From Gibbula magus (Eukaryota; Mollusca; Gastropoda; Trochida; Trochidae), in contig OW388302.1 of assembly GCA_936450465.1 (NCBI GenBank), positions 13,293,530 to 13,357,529 on the forward strand: 64,000 nucleotides of DNA, in the 5' to 3' direction. Each line of letters starts with the position of its first letter. Position 1 is the first letter of the stretch. Below are positions 1 through 11,832 of the stretch, piece by piece. Position numbers and translations under genes: made by a program. Below the pieces are notes generated by a model. It worked only from the letters and a program-made list of their open reading frames with translations. It searched no databases and was not told the origin of the DNA.

Positions 1-1116
1 TAAAATGACTCTTCTACACCATGCGCAAACGAAGTGAGCAATTTGTTTGCGGACCGAGAAAACGGCATATTTCATAAATGGCACGCAGCCCGTTTGCACT
101 TGCGCATGAACGCATATGACGTCATCCTATTTTAACGTTCTCTACCAACAATATCTCCCCGTGTATTTTCAGTTATAAAGTTGATCTTTTTTCTCCCTTT
201 CCATTGTATGAATTCACGATTGTCGCAAAACGTTACCGAAGCGAGTTCGATTTCTGGGTCCCATCTTGCCTTCAACAAATATGAACCATGTCATCGCAGA
301 ATGGTAGCAGATACAAATACACTGATGGCGAAGGAAAACTCGATTTATACTTTATCAATATATACATAGCCAAAAAATGTCGCACACACCTTCATTCATA
401 CCTAAAATGTGATGCTGTGGCAATATTAGGATGGGTGTATTGAATTAAACACTAAAGACATAAAGAAAGGATAGTTAATGACTAATGTCTTCGAATAAGT
501 ATATTCATGTTGACATTTAAAGAAATTATGACTGAATTTGCAATGGTACTGTTGTTTTTACCCAAATAACTATTGTTCCTGTGCCGAAACTATCCGATGA
601 ACAATAGGTTTCAGAGGACGAAAAAAAAATGTTGTTACCAAGTTGACTTTCACACATCAAAACATCTTTTTATGTAGAAGGAACTGGTTCTTAAAATTCC
701 ATCCCCTTTTCAACATTTTTTTACAACATTTGGACACCAATATAGCAGAATTTTATGAATGCAAATATCACAAAGTTGTGAAACTTTATCTGAATGAAAT
801 TTGCTTCGTTAAACTGGTAGATAATGCTTCTTTCTTATCAGACAACATTTACTGGTAAAAAAACTATGTATATTTTACAATATTATATGTCCATCATTCA
901 CTTTGTTTCTTTTGCTTTAAAACAATGCTTTTTAAGAAACATATAACATAATTATGTAATGTTAAAGAATTAGGGGGAAATATTGCTAAAAGATTACCAA
1001 TAGCATACACGAGTGTCTATATGTTGGTAGTTCCCGAGCGAGAACGAGGGATAACATATGCAAGTCATTAGTGAGAATAATAATGTCATAAGCATACATT
1101 TACCTATGTTACATGT
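1..1116. other. No gene seen
   Basis: AT-rich. Short ORFs have no splice or codon support. Holds only a CCCGAGCGAGAACGAGGG motif near 1034. Confidence 0.6.
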
Positions 1117-1516
1117 TTATCCTCATCCTCGGTTACCCAGGTTTTCATACTCTCCGATCACCCCTTGGACATTCCATCAGAGAAATCCGTACTCAAATTA
1201 TCCGCCCTTGGCCGGCGTGAGCCACTGAACTGCTATGCAGCTTTGACCTGCTAGCTAATGAACATTCATATCACTCTGTTGCAAAGCATGCACCTGATCG
1301 CTTTCATTTTCTTAGCCATCCGTCACTGGTTATCTCCCTTGACCATTTCCGTCGTATCCTATTGTCATTAGCATTGTCATTGGTTACTGATTTCGTCATG
1401 CCGACCAAGGGGAGGTAATTATAGTACAGATTTCTCTGATGGAGTGTGCCAGGGGCGATATAGTGGAGAGTAACGGAGTATATATAAAACCCTAGGTAAC
1501 CGAAGATGGTTTATCC
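1117..1516. mobile_element. Foldback element
   Basis: Arms ~1117-1194 and ~1424-1516 are inverted copies (GGTTACCCAGG vs CCTAGGTAACC; ATCAGAGAAATCCGTAC vs GTACAGATTTCTCTGAT). The ~230-bp centre is non-coding. Confidence 0.7.
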
Positions 1517-1756
1517 TGAGCTCGTCCTTTGATTTGCTGAATTCAAGGAGTCGTCGTAAAATATCTTAATTATTGGTGGCAGATACAGTTCAAGTATGAT
1601 CAGAAGTTAAATGCGCAATGTTACGTTAAACGATAATACACGGACGCACGTGTAGTATTCTTTATAGATCTGTAGGTTCCAGCAAGCTGAGAGGATGTTG
1701 ATGTAAGGACCGTTGCATTTATACAATAATAATAATACTCCATTTATATAGCGCAT

Positions 1757-1908
1757 ATATCACAGGACAAAAAGTGGTTGAATCCGCTTACCGGATCCTT
1801 CCGGATTCTTCCGGATTCTTCCGGATTCCCAAGGATCCGCCAATATTTGGGAGAATCCGGAAAGATCCGACAAATGGATCCCACCACTTTTGTCCTTTGT
1901 ATCCATGC
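1757..1908 (+). mobile_element. Small palindromic element rich in CCGGATTC
   Basis: Begins ATCACAGGACAAAAAGTGG and ends CCACCACTTTTGTCC, so it is closed by inverted repeats, with stacked TTCCGGATTC units inside. A relative lies at 35.35-35.46 kb in reverse. Confidence 0.6.
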
Positions 1909-2294
1909 ACATTGCATGCTCAAAGCGTTTGTCGACATATTACCCCTGGTCAACTAGTACAGAACACAGCGGGTAACCCACTCATGTGGCGAGCCGCGCC
2001 CATTGTTGCTGAACTTCACTGATAGCGGTCGACTGATCTATGCACAGAACCACGTGTCACCTCTATCCTAAAAGAAATTCTGACTATGGTCAATTATGAT
2101 TATGGCACATATATATAATTGTTAACGTTTGAGCTGGTCGAATGATAGATACATAGATCTTTCTTATGGAACCAGATCAATGGGATCTATACTTCTTGTG
2201 ACGACATGTCTACGTTGATTTGAGTTGAGCGGATGTTTAGATCAATTATTGTGTAATGATGCCAAGCAGTCTCTTGAGCTATGTATGTATGTAT

Positions 2295-5087
2295 GGTCAT
2301 GGCTGCAATGGTTCATGGTCAATGTTGCAATGGTTCATGATCAATGTTGCAATGGTCCATGATCAATGCCGTGATGGTTCATGATCAATGTTGCAATGGT
2401 TCATGATCAATGCTGCAATGGTTCATGATCAATGTTGCAATGGTTCATGATCAATGTTGCAATGGTCCATGATCAATGCCGTGATGGTTCATGATCAATG
2501 TTGCAATGGTTCATGATCAATGCTGCAATGGTTCATGATCAATGTTGCAATGGTCCATGATCAATGTTGCAATGGTCCATGATCAATGTTGCAACGGTCC
2601 ATGGTCAATGCTGCAATGGTCCATGATCAATGTTGCAATGGTCCATGATCAATGTTGCAATGGTTCATGATCAATGTTGCAATGGTTCATGATCAATGTT
2701 GCAATGGTCCATGATTAATGTTGCAATGGTTCATGATCAATGCTGCAATGGTTCATGATCAATGTTTCAATGGTTCATGATCAATGCTGCAATGATCTAT
2801 GATAAATGTTGCAATGGTTCATGATCAATGCTGCAATGGTTCATGATCAATGCTGCAATGGTCCATGATCAATGCTGCAATGGAACATGGTCAATGCTGC
2901 AATGGTCCATGATCAATGCTGCAATGGTTCATGATCAATGTTGCAATGGTTCATGATCAATGTTGCAATGGTTCATGATCAATGTTGCAATGGTCCATGA
3001 TTAATGTTGCAATGGTTCATGATCAATGCTGCAATGGTTCATGATCAATGCTGCGATGGTCCATGATCAATGCTGCAATGGAACATTGTCAATGCTGCAA
3101 TGGTTCATGATCAATGTTGCAATGGTTCATGATCAATGTTGCAATGGTTCATGATCAATGTTGCAATGGTTCATGATCAATGTTGCAATGGTCCATGATT
3201 AATGTTGCAATGGTTCATGATCAATGTTGCAATGGTTCATGATCAATGTTGCAATGGTTCATGATCAATGCTGCAATGGTTCATGATCAATGTTTCAATG
3301 GTTCATGATCAATGTTGCAATGGTTCATGATCAATGTTGCAATGGTTCATGATCAATGCTGCAATGTTTCATGATCAATGCTGCAATGGTCCATGATCAA
3401 TGCTGCAATGGAACATGGTCAATGATGCAATGGTCCATGATCAATGCTGCAATGGTTCATGGTCAATGTTGCAATGGTTCATGATCAATGTTGCAATGGT
3501 TCATGATCAATGTTGCAATGGTTCATGATCAATGTTGCAATGGTTCATGATCAATGTTGCAATGGTTCATGATCAATGTTGCAATGGTTCATGATCAATG
3601 TTGCAATGGTTCATGATCAATGTTGCAATGGTTCATGATCACTGTTGCAATAGTTCATGATCAATGTTGCAATGGTTCATGATCAATGTTGCAAGGGTTC
3701 ATGATCAATGTTGCAATGATCTATGATAAATGTTGCAATGGTTCATGGTCAATGCTGCAATGGTTCATGATCAATGCTGCAATGATCTATGATAAATGTT
3801 GCAATGGTTCATGATCAATGCTGCAATGATCTATGATCAATGCTGCAATGGTTCATGATCAATGTTGCACTGGTTCATGATCAATGCTGCAATGATTCAT
3901 GATCATTGCTGCAATGGTTCTTGGTCAATGCTGCAATGGTTTATGATCAATGCTGCAATGGTTCATGGTGAATGCCGTGATGGTTCATGATCAATGTTGC
4001 AATGGTTCATGATCAATGCTGCAATCGTCCATGATCAATGCTGCAATGGTTCATGATCAATGCTGCAATGGTTCATGATCAATGTTGCAATGGTTCATGA
4101 TCAATGTTGCAATGGTTGATGATCAATGTTGCAATGGTTCATGATCAATGCTGCAATGGAACATGGTCAATGCTGCAATGGTTTATGATCAATGCTGCAA
4201 TGGTTTATGATCAATGTTGCAATGGTTCATGATCAATGCTGCAATGGTTCATGATCAATGTTGCAATGGTTCATGATCAATGCTGCAATGGTTCATGATC
4301 AATGTTGCAATGGAACATGGTCAATGCTGCAATGGTTTATGATCAATGCTGCAATGGTTTATGATCAATGTTGCAATGGTTCATGATCAATGCTGCAATG
4401 GTTCATGATCAATGTTGCAATGGTTCATGATCAATGCTGCAATGGTTCATGATCAATGCTGCAATGGAACATGGTCAATGCTGCAATGGTTTATGATCAA
4501 TGCTGCAATGGTTTATGATCAATGTTGCAATGGTTTATGATCAATGCTGCAATGGTTCATGATCAATGCTGCAATGGTTCATGATCAATGTTGCAATGGT
4601 TCATGATCAATGCTGCAATGGTTCATGATCAATGTTGCAATGGTTCATGGTCAATGCTGCAATGGTTCATGATCAATGCTGCAATGGTTCATGATCAATG
4701 TTGCAATGGTTCATGGTCAATGCTGCAATGGTTCATGGTCAATGCTGCAATGGTTCATGATCAATGCTGCAATGATCTATGATCAATGCTGCAATGGTTC
4801 ATGATCAATGCTGCAATGGTTCATGATCAATGTTGCAATGATCTATGATAAATGCTGCAATGGTTCATGATCAATGTTGCAATGGTTCATGGTCAATGCT
4901 GCAATGGTTCATGATAAATGCTGCAATGATCTATGATAAATGTTGCAATGGTTCATGATCAATGCTGCAATGATCTATGTTCAATGCTGCAATGGTTCAT
5001 GGTCAATGCTACAATGGTTCATGGTCAATGCTGCAATGGTTCAAGATTAATGCTGCAATGGTTCAAGGTCAATGTTGCAATAGTTTC
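2295..5087 (+). repeat. 22-bp minisatellite, about 127 copies (unit ATGGTTCATGATCAATGTTG + CA)
   Basis: Tandem 22-bp units over 2.8 kb, upstream of and probably in an intron of the LPMO gene. Variants include GGTCAATG for GATCAATG, GCTGCAATG, GATCTATGATAAATG and GGAACATGG. Short open frames appear only where TGATCA has become TGGTCA. Confidence 0.93.
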
Positions 5088-5162
5088 TGAAATGATGGGT
5101 GATGACAAAAATCAATTTATCCACCTTCAATACGTTTTTTATCCCCCAGTAGATACATGTGA

Positions 5163-5312
5163 GAGATATACCCATACTTTTCCGAGTGTATCGAATGATA
5201 CCCTACATACCCCGTGGGGCCCTTACGAGGCGGAGCCGAGTAAGGCTCCAACGGGGAAAAGTGTAGGGTATCATTGGATACACGAGGAAAAGTATGGGTA
5301 TATCTGTCTTAT
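5163..5312. repeat. Large hairpin with a GC-rich loop
   Basis: Left arm has GATATACCCATACTTTTCC and GATACCCTACA; right arm has TGTAGGGTATC and GGAAAAGTATGGGTATATC. The loop is GC-rich (CCGTGGGGCCC...CAACGGGG) in an AT-rich region. Confidence 0.8.
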
Positions 5313-5744
5313 GCCCCACTTACGGTCGAGTGCAAACGGATACTATTTCATAATATTTCTAAACAAATACAGCTGTAAACAAGCTTGTGCATGAAACGCA
5401 CACACAGTCCAAATACGGCCTCGTCTGTGACAACGCAGCCCGTGCTGCGTTTTATGGTTACCCATGTTTGTGGCTCGAAATCATGATATGGCCCAATGAC
5501 GGCATTGTCAACGAAGATGCACGTGCATCTTGCTGAAATGTACAGCTAACGCTATAAACAGCATGGCTAATGTCAACGTGGCAAAAGTGAAGAAAACAGA
5601 AACAACTTTCAGTATGTTAAGACATTTTGCACCCAAAATTAAATAACATTCTTATATAAAAAGAAAAACATAAATTTGTGATATTATTTCACGCATTATA
5701 AGAACCTTATTCATTTGGTCATGAAAAAATGTTCAGAGTTTCAA

Positions 5745-5820
5745 CTGACTTCGTGGTGTAATGGATAGGTCGTTCGGCCAGAAAGAAACAGGACACGGGT
5801 TCGATCCCAGGTTCCTTATA
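5745..5820 (+). mobile_element. tRNA-like sequence, likely SINE-derived
   Basis: TGGTGTAATGGATAGG resembles box A and GGGTTCGATCCCAGG is a good box B. The acceptor stem is not closed. Confidence 0.45.
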
Positions 5821-5849
5821 TGTTCATTTATAATCTGACATTTTATAAA

Positions 5850-6020
5850 GTATCATCACTTAGAATTTGGAAATTGACTACATTGTTTCTCAGTTGTTAA
5901 AAGGTGTAGGTATATTAGAAAAGTGTAGGTATATCAGAAAAAGTGTAGGTGTATCGGCTAATACACCTACACTTGTAACAAAAGAAACCATAGCAACGAG
6001 ACCGGAAGTGGGGTATAATT
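5850..6020 (+). mobile_element. Repeat with GTGTAGGTATAT units, copy 1
   Basis: Three diverged GTGTAGGTATATCAGAAAA units, then GAAACCATAGCAACGAGACC and GGAAGTGGGGTATA. The same order occurs reversed at 47.56-47.76 kb. Confidence 0.6.
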
Positions 6021-6072
6021 GCAGTTATTTAAATGTCTTCTGCTAGGTTGAATAGTTATTTTTCTTTAACAG

Positions 6073-6448
6073 AAACAATGGGAGGAGCTCAACGGCAAAT
6101 GCGGAGTCTGTGGCGACGCTTTCGATGACCCAAAACCGAGCAACGTCGACGGGGGGCAATTCGCCACCGGAACCATCGCAGGTCACTATGGGCAAGGGGA
6201 GGTAATTCAGGTCCAGGTCGAAGTGACTGCAAATCATGGCGGATATTTCGAATTTCGGCTGTGTCCACTGAGGGGTTTAATGAAGGAAGCAACGCAGGAG
6301 TGTTTGGACCGAAATCGTCTTCTCCTGCTTGGTAACCAGAAGGACTGGACCATCCCGACCAAGGTCTCCACCAACTACACCATGTCTGTTCAACTTCCGC
6401 CGGAAGTGACGTGCCGGCGTTGTGTCCTCCAGTGGAAGTGGGTCACAG
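6073..6448 (+). CDS. AA15 LPMO exon: core catalytic domain
   Basis: 376 nt, phase 0 in and phase 1 out. It encodes 125 residues starting KQWEELNGKCGVCGD. Cysteines at residues 10, 13, 64, 77, 114 and 117 fit the disulphide pattern of the domain, and His55 lies in the TANHGGYF copper motif. The exon starts about 50 bp after a repeat also found at 47.6 kb. Confidence 0.87.
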
Positions 6449-8360
6449 GTCAGTTCAAAGGCTGAAGAGAGAAATGCGTTGCTTGTTCAGAGCTTATGAA
6501 TACTTATATATTAAGCATACGCTTGAATCATGTACAGTATTGCGTAAAATGCAAAATGCCTTGCTATAACCATGCAGTGTATTGAATAAGGCTGTGCAAT
6601 ATTATTGCAATACCAATATATTGCAATACAGAGTTGTGCAATACACGTATTGCAATACGTTTTTCATATCGCAATATATTGCACCAACATATATTAAATT
6701 TATTCATTTTATCTTGTAAAAGGCCCATTTACTGGCTTAAGTTGTATTAAGAAAATGATTTTGAAGTGCTAGAATGTGTGTTGGACTGTTCAAATAATCT
6801 TTTCAAAGATCTGAAAGTCATTTTATCAAATGTGTCATGTTAAGACTGCAAAAAGAGTTCATTTAGCATATTGCAATATCATTGGTACTAGTTAAAATGG
6901 TTTCTAGAGAAATATCTCATTGTCAGAGGATCTTGCAATTTATTTTAGTACGTATTGCAATACATTACAGTTCAGCAATACGTTTCGCAATACAACAATT
7001 GTGGCAATACACAGACCTAGTATTGAATTAGCCTTGAATCCGATGCCATCTTCAAATCAATAAGGAATTTCCAACCGAAAGTCGTATAATATGTCTTCAG
7101 ACATCAAAATAAACATTATTTGTCACCCTTTAGTTTGTTAGCATTTGTGTGATAACTTCTCTCAATAGTGAGTATTCTTTTTATATGCCGTATTTTCGAA
7201 GCTTCTTAGCACTTAACAGAAAGCCAATGTGTGATACTAATTTAAGGACTATCTTAGCGCCAGGAAAGCTTCTAAATATTGATCCATAATAAAATAAAGT
7301 AAAGCTGAATTTACAAAAAATGTGCTCCATTTCAATTTAATTAGTTTGACTCTTAAATTTGTGTTCTTATCAATTTCTTTAATTATAGCGGATGTCTGAA
7401 AAAAATTTAAATATCGATTTTCTTTGCACAGCAAACTCATGGGGCTGCGACACAAACTCCGACTGTTGTATTGGATGTGGACCTCAGGAGAACTTCGTCA
7501 ACTGCGCGGACATCAGCATCGGAGGACCAGCTCCTCGCAGACCTCAGCCTCAGCCTCAGGCCCCTAAGCCTCCTACACAGAGACCCGAGGATCCCGTCAC
7601 CTATGCTGAACGCACTGTTGTGCCCGCACGACCGCAGACTGCTTCTAGGAGCGGGTACCAGGCAGTTCCGCAATACAGCATCGGCGTCCAGCCAGAGAGT
7701 CCCCGTCGAGGGTATTACAATCAACCGGAAGTAGCTCGTCCTCCTCAAAATACCGGATATACTTCCTACTACCCGCCATCCCGTCGCCCAATATCCGGAT
7801 CCGGTCGACCATCCGCTCAAACAATGTACGGTCGGCCGGCGGCTCAAAGCAGAACGAATACCTATTCCGGAAGAAACGTCCGACCTTCTTCCGGTCAGCC
7901 AGCGGCTCAAGCCGTAACGAATACATACTCCAGAAGAAACATCCAACCTGCCTTTAATCGGCCGGCGGCTCAGACCCTAACAAATACGTACCCCGGAAGA
8001 AACGTCCAAACTGCTTCCGCTCGCCGGCCAGCAATGACTTCCTTTTCCGGCTACAACTCTAACGGACGCAGCAGTGGAAACTATCAGCAAACACGACCTA
8101 CAAACTCCCAACCGCGACAAGCGAATCCACAGAGAAGCTACCCAACCCGTGTGACCGGAGGAAGAACAAGAAGTTCTTCCAAACCTCAGAGCTCTGGAAC
8201 TTCGAAAAAGAAGTCCCGGCGGTGTCGGCTCAAATTCCAAGTTCCGGGCTTCAATATGAACTGCGGCAACCTGTGCAAACAGGTCCGAGGCAACTGCGTG
8301 TCCAAACAAAAGATCCCGGTCATTGATTCCGCTTGTACGCTCATGTGTCGATATGCTTAA
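6073..8360 (+). CDS. AA15-type lytic polysaccharide monooxygenase, last two exons (5' partial)
   Basis: Exons 6073-6448 and 7432-8360 join in phase 1 (acceptor after TTTCTTTAACAG, donor GTCAGT, acceptor after TTTGCACAG, stop TAA at 8358-8360), giving 434 residues. The first part matches the chitin-active AA15 LPMO domain: CGVCGD near residue 10, TANHGGYFEFRLCP at about 52-65, VTCRRCVLQW at about 112-121, then NSWGC across the splice. The His in TANHGG is the second copper-ligand histidine in this family. The first ligand, the mature N-terminal His, would lie in an upstream exon not seen here. Family members are secreted copper enzymes that cleave chitin or cellulose oxidatively. After the domain come roughly 240 residues rich in Pro, Ser, Arg and Gln, then a Cys-rich C-terminus. 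I searched 1-6072 for the signal peptide/His1 exon and found none. Confidence 0.88.
6449..7431 (+). other. LPMO intron with a TTGCAATA-rich element
   Basis: 983-bp intron. About 6588-7020 carries more than ten copies of TATTGCAATA-like words. Its ends look inverted relative to each other (GGCTGTGCAATA near 6590; GGCAATACACAGACC near 7003-7017), suggesting a MITE. The rest shows nothing recognisable. Confidence 0.5.
7432..8360 (+). CDS. AA15 LPMO last exon: end of domain, disordered linker, Cys-rich tail
   Basis: 929 nt encoding 309 residues. It starts with NSWGCDTNSDCCIGCGPQE, the conserved end of the AA15 domain (NADIxI-like 'NCADISI' follows). The next ~240 residues are low complexity, with PQPQPQAPKPP and three copies of a 21-residue unit. 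The last ~48 residues are basic, then hold six cysteines (RRC, MNC, NLC, GNC, SAC, LMC). Other animal AA15 proteins also carry a Cys-rich C-terminal motif, so this may be a divergent form of it. Antisense and alternative-frame ORFs here are shadows. Confidence 0.85.
7830..8018 (+). repeat. Three in-frame 63-bp coding repeats in the LPMO linker
   Basis: Three adjacent 21-codon units share the pattern xRPAAQxxTNTYxGRNV. Copies have diverged in sequence but keep exact length and frame. A partial fourth copy (GRPSAQTMY) precedes them. Confidence 0.8.
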
Positions 8361-8558
8361 CCTGAGTAATGGCCTATTTGATATTCTCGAGAAGTTACAA
8401 CTTTGTTTTCTTTTGTACATTATGAGGTCGTTATACAGAGAGAGATTTTAATTTGGACAATATTACGATTGATTTGTGAGATTTCATGTTGTAGAATTGC
8501 AGGAAAAAATCTTCATAATAAGATGACGCAATGTATTGCAACTGTGTTCGAGTTGATC

Positions 8559-8914
8559 TTAAAGGGGCAGTAGCAAGTTTTTTGCAAATTTTATTTTTTC
8601 AAATTTTCCATTTATAATGGTAGTTTATGTCATTTATATTTACTTTAGAGGGTAAAACATCCTATCACACAAATCATTTATCCGTAAAGGTTATAACCAT
8701 GTTGCGTATAAAGCAAAAATTGCATGGCGGCCATTTTATTGTGAACACATTTTATTATTTTGAATGACAAAAACGATTCCCATGGCTTTACGGAACCATG
8801 TACACTCGTTTATAAACTTGATTTTCCAAAGTAATAAGGATGTTTTATCATTAGTGACATTATTTCTCAAATATATTTCATCGACTTATTTGAGCGAAAA
8901 AACTGCCCCTTTAA
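8559..8914 (+). mobile_element. MITE family A, copy A1 (complete)
   Basis: TTAA flanks; ends AGGGGCAGTAGCA...(inverted) AAAACTGCCCCT. Shared internal landmarks across the family: GCAAAAATTGCATGGCGGCC, CCATGGCTTTACGGAACC and TTTCATCGACTTATTTGAGC. No coding capacity. Confidence 0.85.
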
Positions 8915-9227
8915 AAGCCTCTGTAAAACTGCAGTGCAATTAGAGTGTATTACTATCTAGCACCTACCTGCAAGCCGCTGATCTTTACAGTACACCCGCT
9001 TATGTATTCAAAGGCCATTGCTTTAAACTTTAACATTGTTTTTTTCTCAGCCATTGGTTAGATTCAGTACTGCTACTGAGCACGACCAATCGTAACTAGC
9101 CATATTCAAAATAATACCACGTCGTACGTTCATTAACAGTCGTTCAATTTTACTACTGAAACAATCTAATATACCAGAAAGGAAATCCTCACGCGTATCT
9201 TTAGATTAACGTTCCAAAATTTTTCAA

Positions 9228-10254
9228 CCTTTAAGTCACTGTAGCACGTTTTTTTTAATAAAAAAAACTTCTCAAATTTGCCATTTATGTTAAAGAGTAT
9301 ATAACATATTGTTTCGTTAGAGAGTAAAACATCTCAACAGACGATCCAATAAGCGGTATCAATTGAAAATGGTTGTCGGTATTTGTAGAAAAAAGTGCCA
9401 CCTTTAAGGCCACTGTTTTTTGGAACTCTTTAGTAGATTTGTAGTTCACATGCGATTTTGAGAGTTAAGGATGTTCGCTCCTTCCTGGTGAACTTCAAAA
9501 ATGAAATATGATTAAGTAAACATTTTTAGTCATTTTTATTTACTTCATGATATTATACATCATCTACATACTTTTAAAAAACAAATGAAATAAAGAAAAT
9601 GTGACTTTAGAAGCTCTAAAAAGTGTAACAACATAAATTATCGAAATTTGGGGGCTTTTCAGGTTCATTTTGTGTCAAAGCTTACAAAAACCCACACTAC
9701 CATATATATTTTTTCATCGATTTGGGTAGGAAAACATAAACTTTGTAACATATCTAAAAAGGAAAAAAAGTTTAATACTAGAAATGTAGTATTTTTAAGT
9801 TTTTAGCAGTTTTTTCTCATTTTCCCATAGACCCACTATCTTACAGGCGTCATATCTCGGGGAAAAAACCCACACTACCCCCTATTTTTTAATTCTGATT
9901 TTTAATTCATATACTTTAAAAATTAAAGGTTTAAAAAAAAAAAAAAAAAATTTGAGGAGCGAACATCCTTAAGACAGCAAGATGATTGACCAGTCCATTG
10001 TGGTGCAATATTTAAAACTCTGAGTACGCAGACGTCAGATCACGTGATCTATCTTCGAGTGGTTTTAGTGTGAACGCCTCGATATGGACGCTCGAAGGAA
10101 AAACGACTCGCATTAACCTAGTGCATGTACATTCGTTTTAGAACTCTTTTCATTGATTGAGAACTATTATTAAGCAATAGGTAACACATATTTTCCTTTT
10201 TGTGACAGTTTTTTTATTTCATTAGAACGACGTGCTACGGTGCCTTTAACCATC
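9228..10254 (+). mobile_element. Diverged family A relative (A'), split by element B1
   Basis: Outer ends TTAAGTCACTGTAGCACG and the inverse CGTGCTACGGTGCCTTTAA. Inner sequence is only distantly like family A. B1 sits inside at 9465-9972. Confidence 0.65.
9465..9972 (+). mobile_element. MITE family B, copy B1
   Basis: 508 bp between TTAA sites with terminal inverted repeats GGATGTTCGCTCCTTCC and GAGGAGCGAACATCC. No coding capacity. A poly-A run lies near its right end. Confidence 0.85.
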
Positions 10255-10365
10255 GCGCAATTTTGCTACTAAAAATACAAAATGCAAGAAAGAAACACGC
10301 TTTCAACCTTCACACTATTTGTCTTTTATCTGTTAAAAAATTATGCATCTCCTTCCATTAATAAG

Positions 10366-10690
10366 GGGCTCGAGATTGGTACCATCGGGTTAGCGCGTTC
10401 GGCTTCGGATCAAGAGGTCCGTGGTTCGATTCCCGCCAGGGGCACGGCAACGTTGTCTGCAGTAGAGAACTTTTCTACACGCAGTAAGGTTTGGGTGTAA
10501 TGCTACACCGAATTTCAGTGCAGTGCCACCCATGGTTCGCTAGTTCCAGCCGATGCTCGCAGGTTTCACCGCAATGCATAGCCACATGGCGTTGCGGGCT
10601 TTCTCCCTGCCATAATACTAGCAGCCGCGATATAAGTGAAATACTCTTGAAAGCGGCATTAAACCACAACTCACCTCACCTCACCTTAAT
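10366..10690 (+). mobile_element. tRNA-headed SINE, family 1
   Basis: Begins with a tRNA-like head (box B GGTTCGATTCC), then a body with AAGGTTTGGGTGTAATGCTA and CCACATGGCGTTGCGGGC, and ends with a CTCACCT tail. Related copies at 20.7, 18.6 (reverse) and 21.5 kb. Confidence 0.8.
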
Positions 10691-11832
10691 TAGTACCATC
10701 GGCAACGAGTAACGATATCATTGAATGCTTCATGCAGGTCAGTTATAGAGCGACACTGATAATCCCCTTTTGTGCACAAACGTTATTCAGGCTAAAAATA
10801 AAATTCATTTGAGTTGCCTCAACATTCACATGTTTTGCAATAAAGTTCGGTTTTTCCCTGAACTATAGTAGTAAAAAAACGAGGCCGAAGGCCGAGGTAG
10901 TTTGGCATCTATGATAATCAAACCATGCCAAATCTGTACTATATTGCGGAATAAATTAAGGTTGGCGATTCTTTTGATCTCGGCTCAGAGCATGCCAGAA
11001 TAGCCTATTTAATAGTGCATGGATACAGAATCGGAAGGGGCTCTACACCATACTTTTTCTGAGATGGAGATGTTATGATTTATCCAGTGTGGTTTAATTA
11101 AACCATGATCTGATGACACATCTCTCGAGTTGGATAACGTTCATTTGATATGTGTTCAATTAAAACCGAATGTTTGGGTATTATTTAGAACATGTGTTTT
11201 CTTTCTGTCTCGACAATAAAATGTTATCCTTTGTTGACATCATTATGTTTTCCTTCATTAAAAGAAATGTGTTTGAAGTTACTAATCACAAATATGAAAG
11301 TATAATAAATAAATATTAAAAATATAATATATGCACCCCTGTTACATATATATGAGAAGTTGACAAGGGTTTGTATAACAATTATTATTAGCCTTTCTTG
11401 TCACCTTTCTGCGTCGCATTCGTTGTCAACCATTAGGAACCTGTTATCTGTTGACTGTTGTGACATCCCCGAACAACCAGCATTGCTTGGAATGTGTATA
11501 TGTGACGAATTTATGTGGCACAGGAAGTCATATCATTACGTCACATCCGGTCACCACTTCCGGAATCGTGAGGAGCGAGGATAAGCGATGTCAGAGTGGG
11601 CTCATCCTAAATGCTTTACATAAATGACATTGCTCTTCTGTCTTATTTCCGGATTGTTATTGTGACGGAGGGAACGTAGAAACCCTGTATTTGATTTACA
11701 GAGGCTAGATATCCCTTCAGAGAGCGTTATAGTCAGGAGCCATGAAGTGACGATTTTCACATAAAATAAAATTTTATTTGCCTTTAATACGTACAAAAAT
11801 ACCAAAAATGATTTTAGTTCAAACAATTCCAC
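10691..11832. other. No gene seen
   Basis: AT-rich non-coding DNA; a small GAGGCCGAAGGCCGAGG hairpin at about 10880. The ORF at 11360-11584 has no support. Confidence 0.6.

Noticed and set aside
2295..5087. CRISPR array
   Set aside because: Units are directly adjacent with no spacers, and the genome is eukaryotic.
6043..6292. Minus-strand frames at the LPMO exon
   Set aside because: They overlap the well-supported AA15 exon on the other strand.
7437..8420. Antisense frames of up to 169 codons over the LPMO last exon
   Set aside because: Shadows of the GC-rich coding exon on the other strand.
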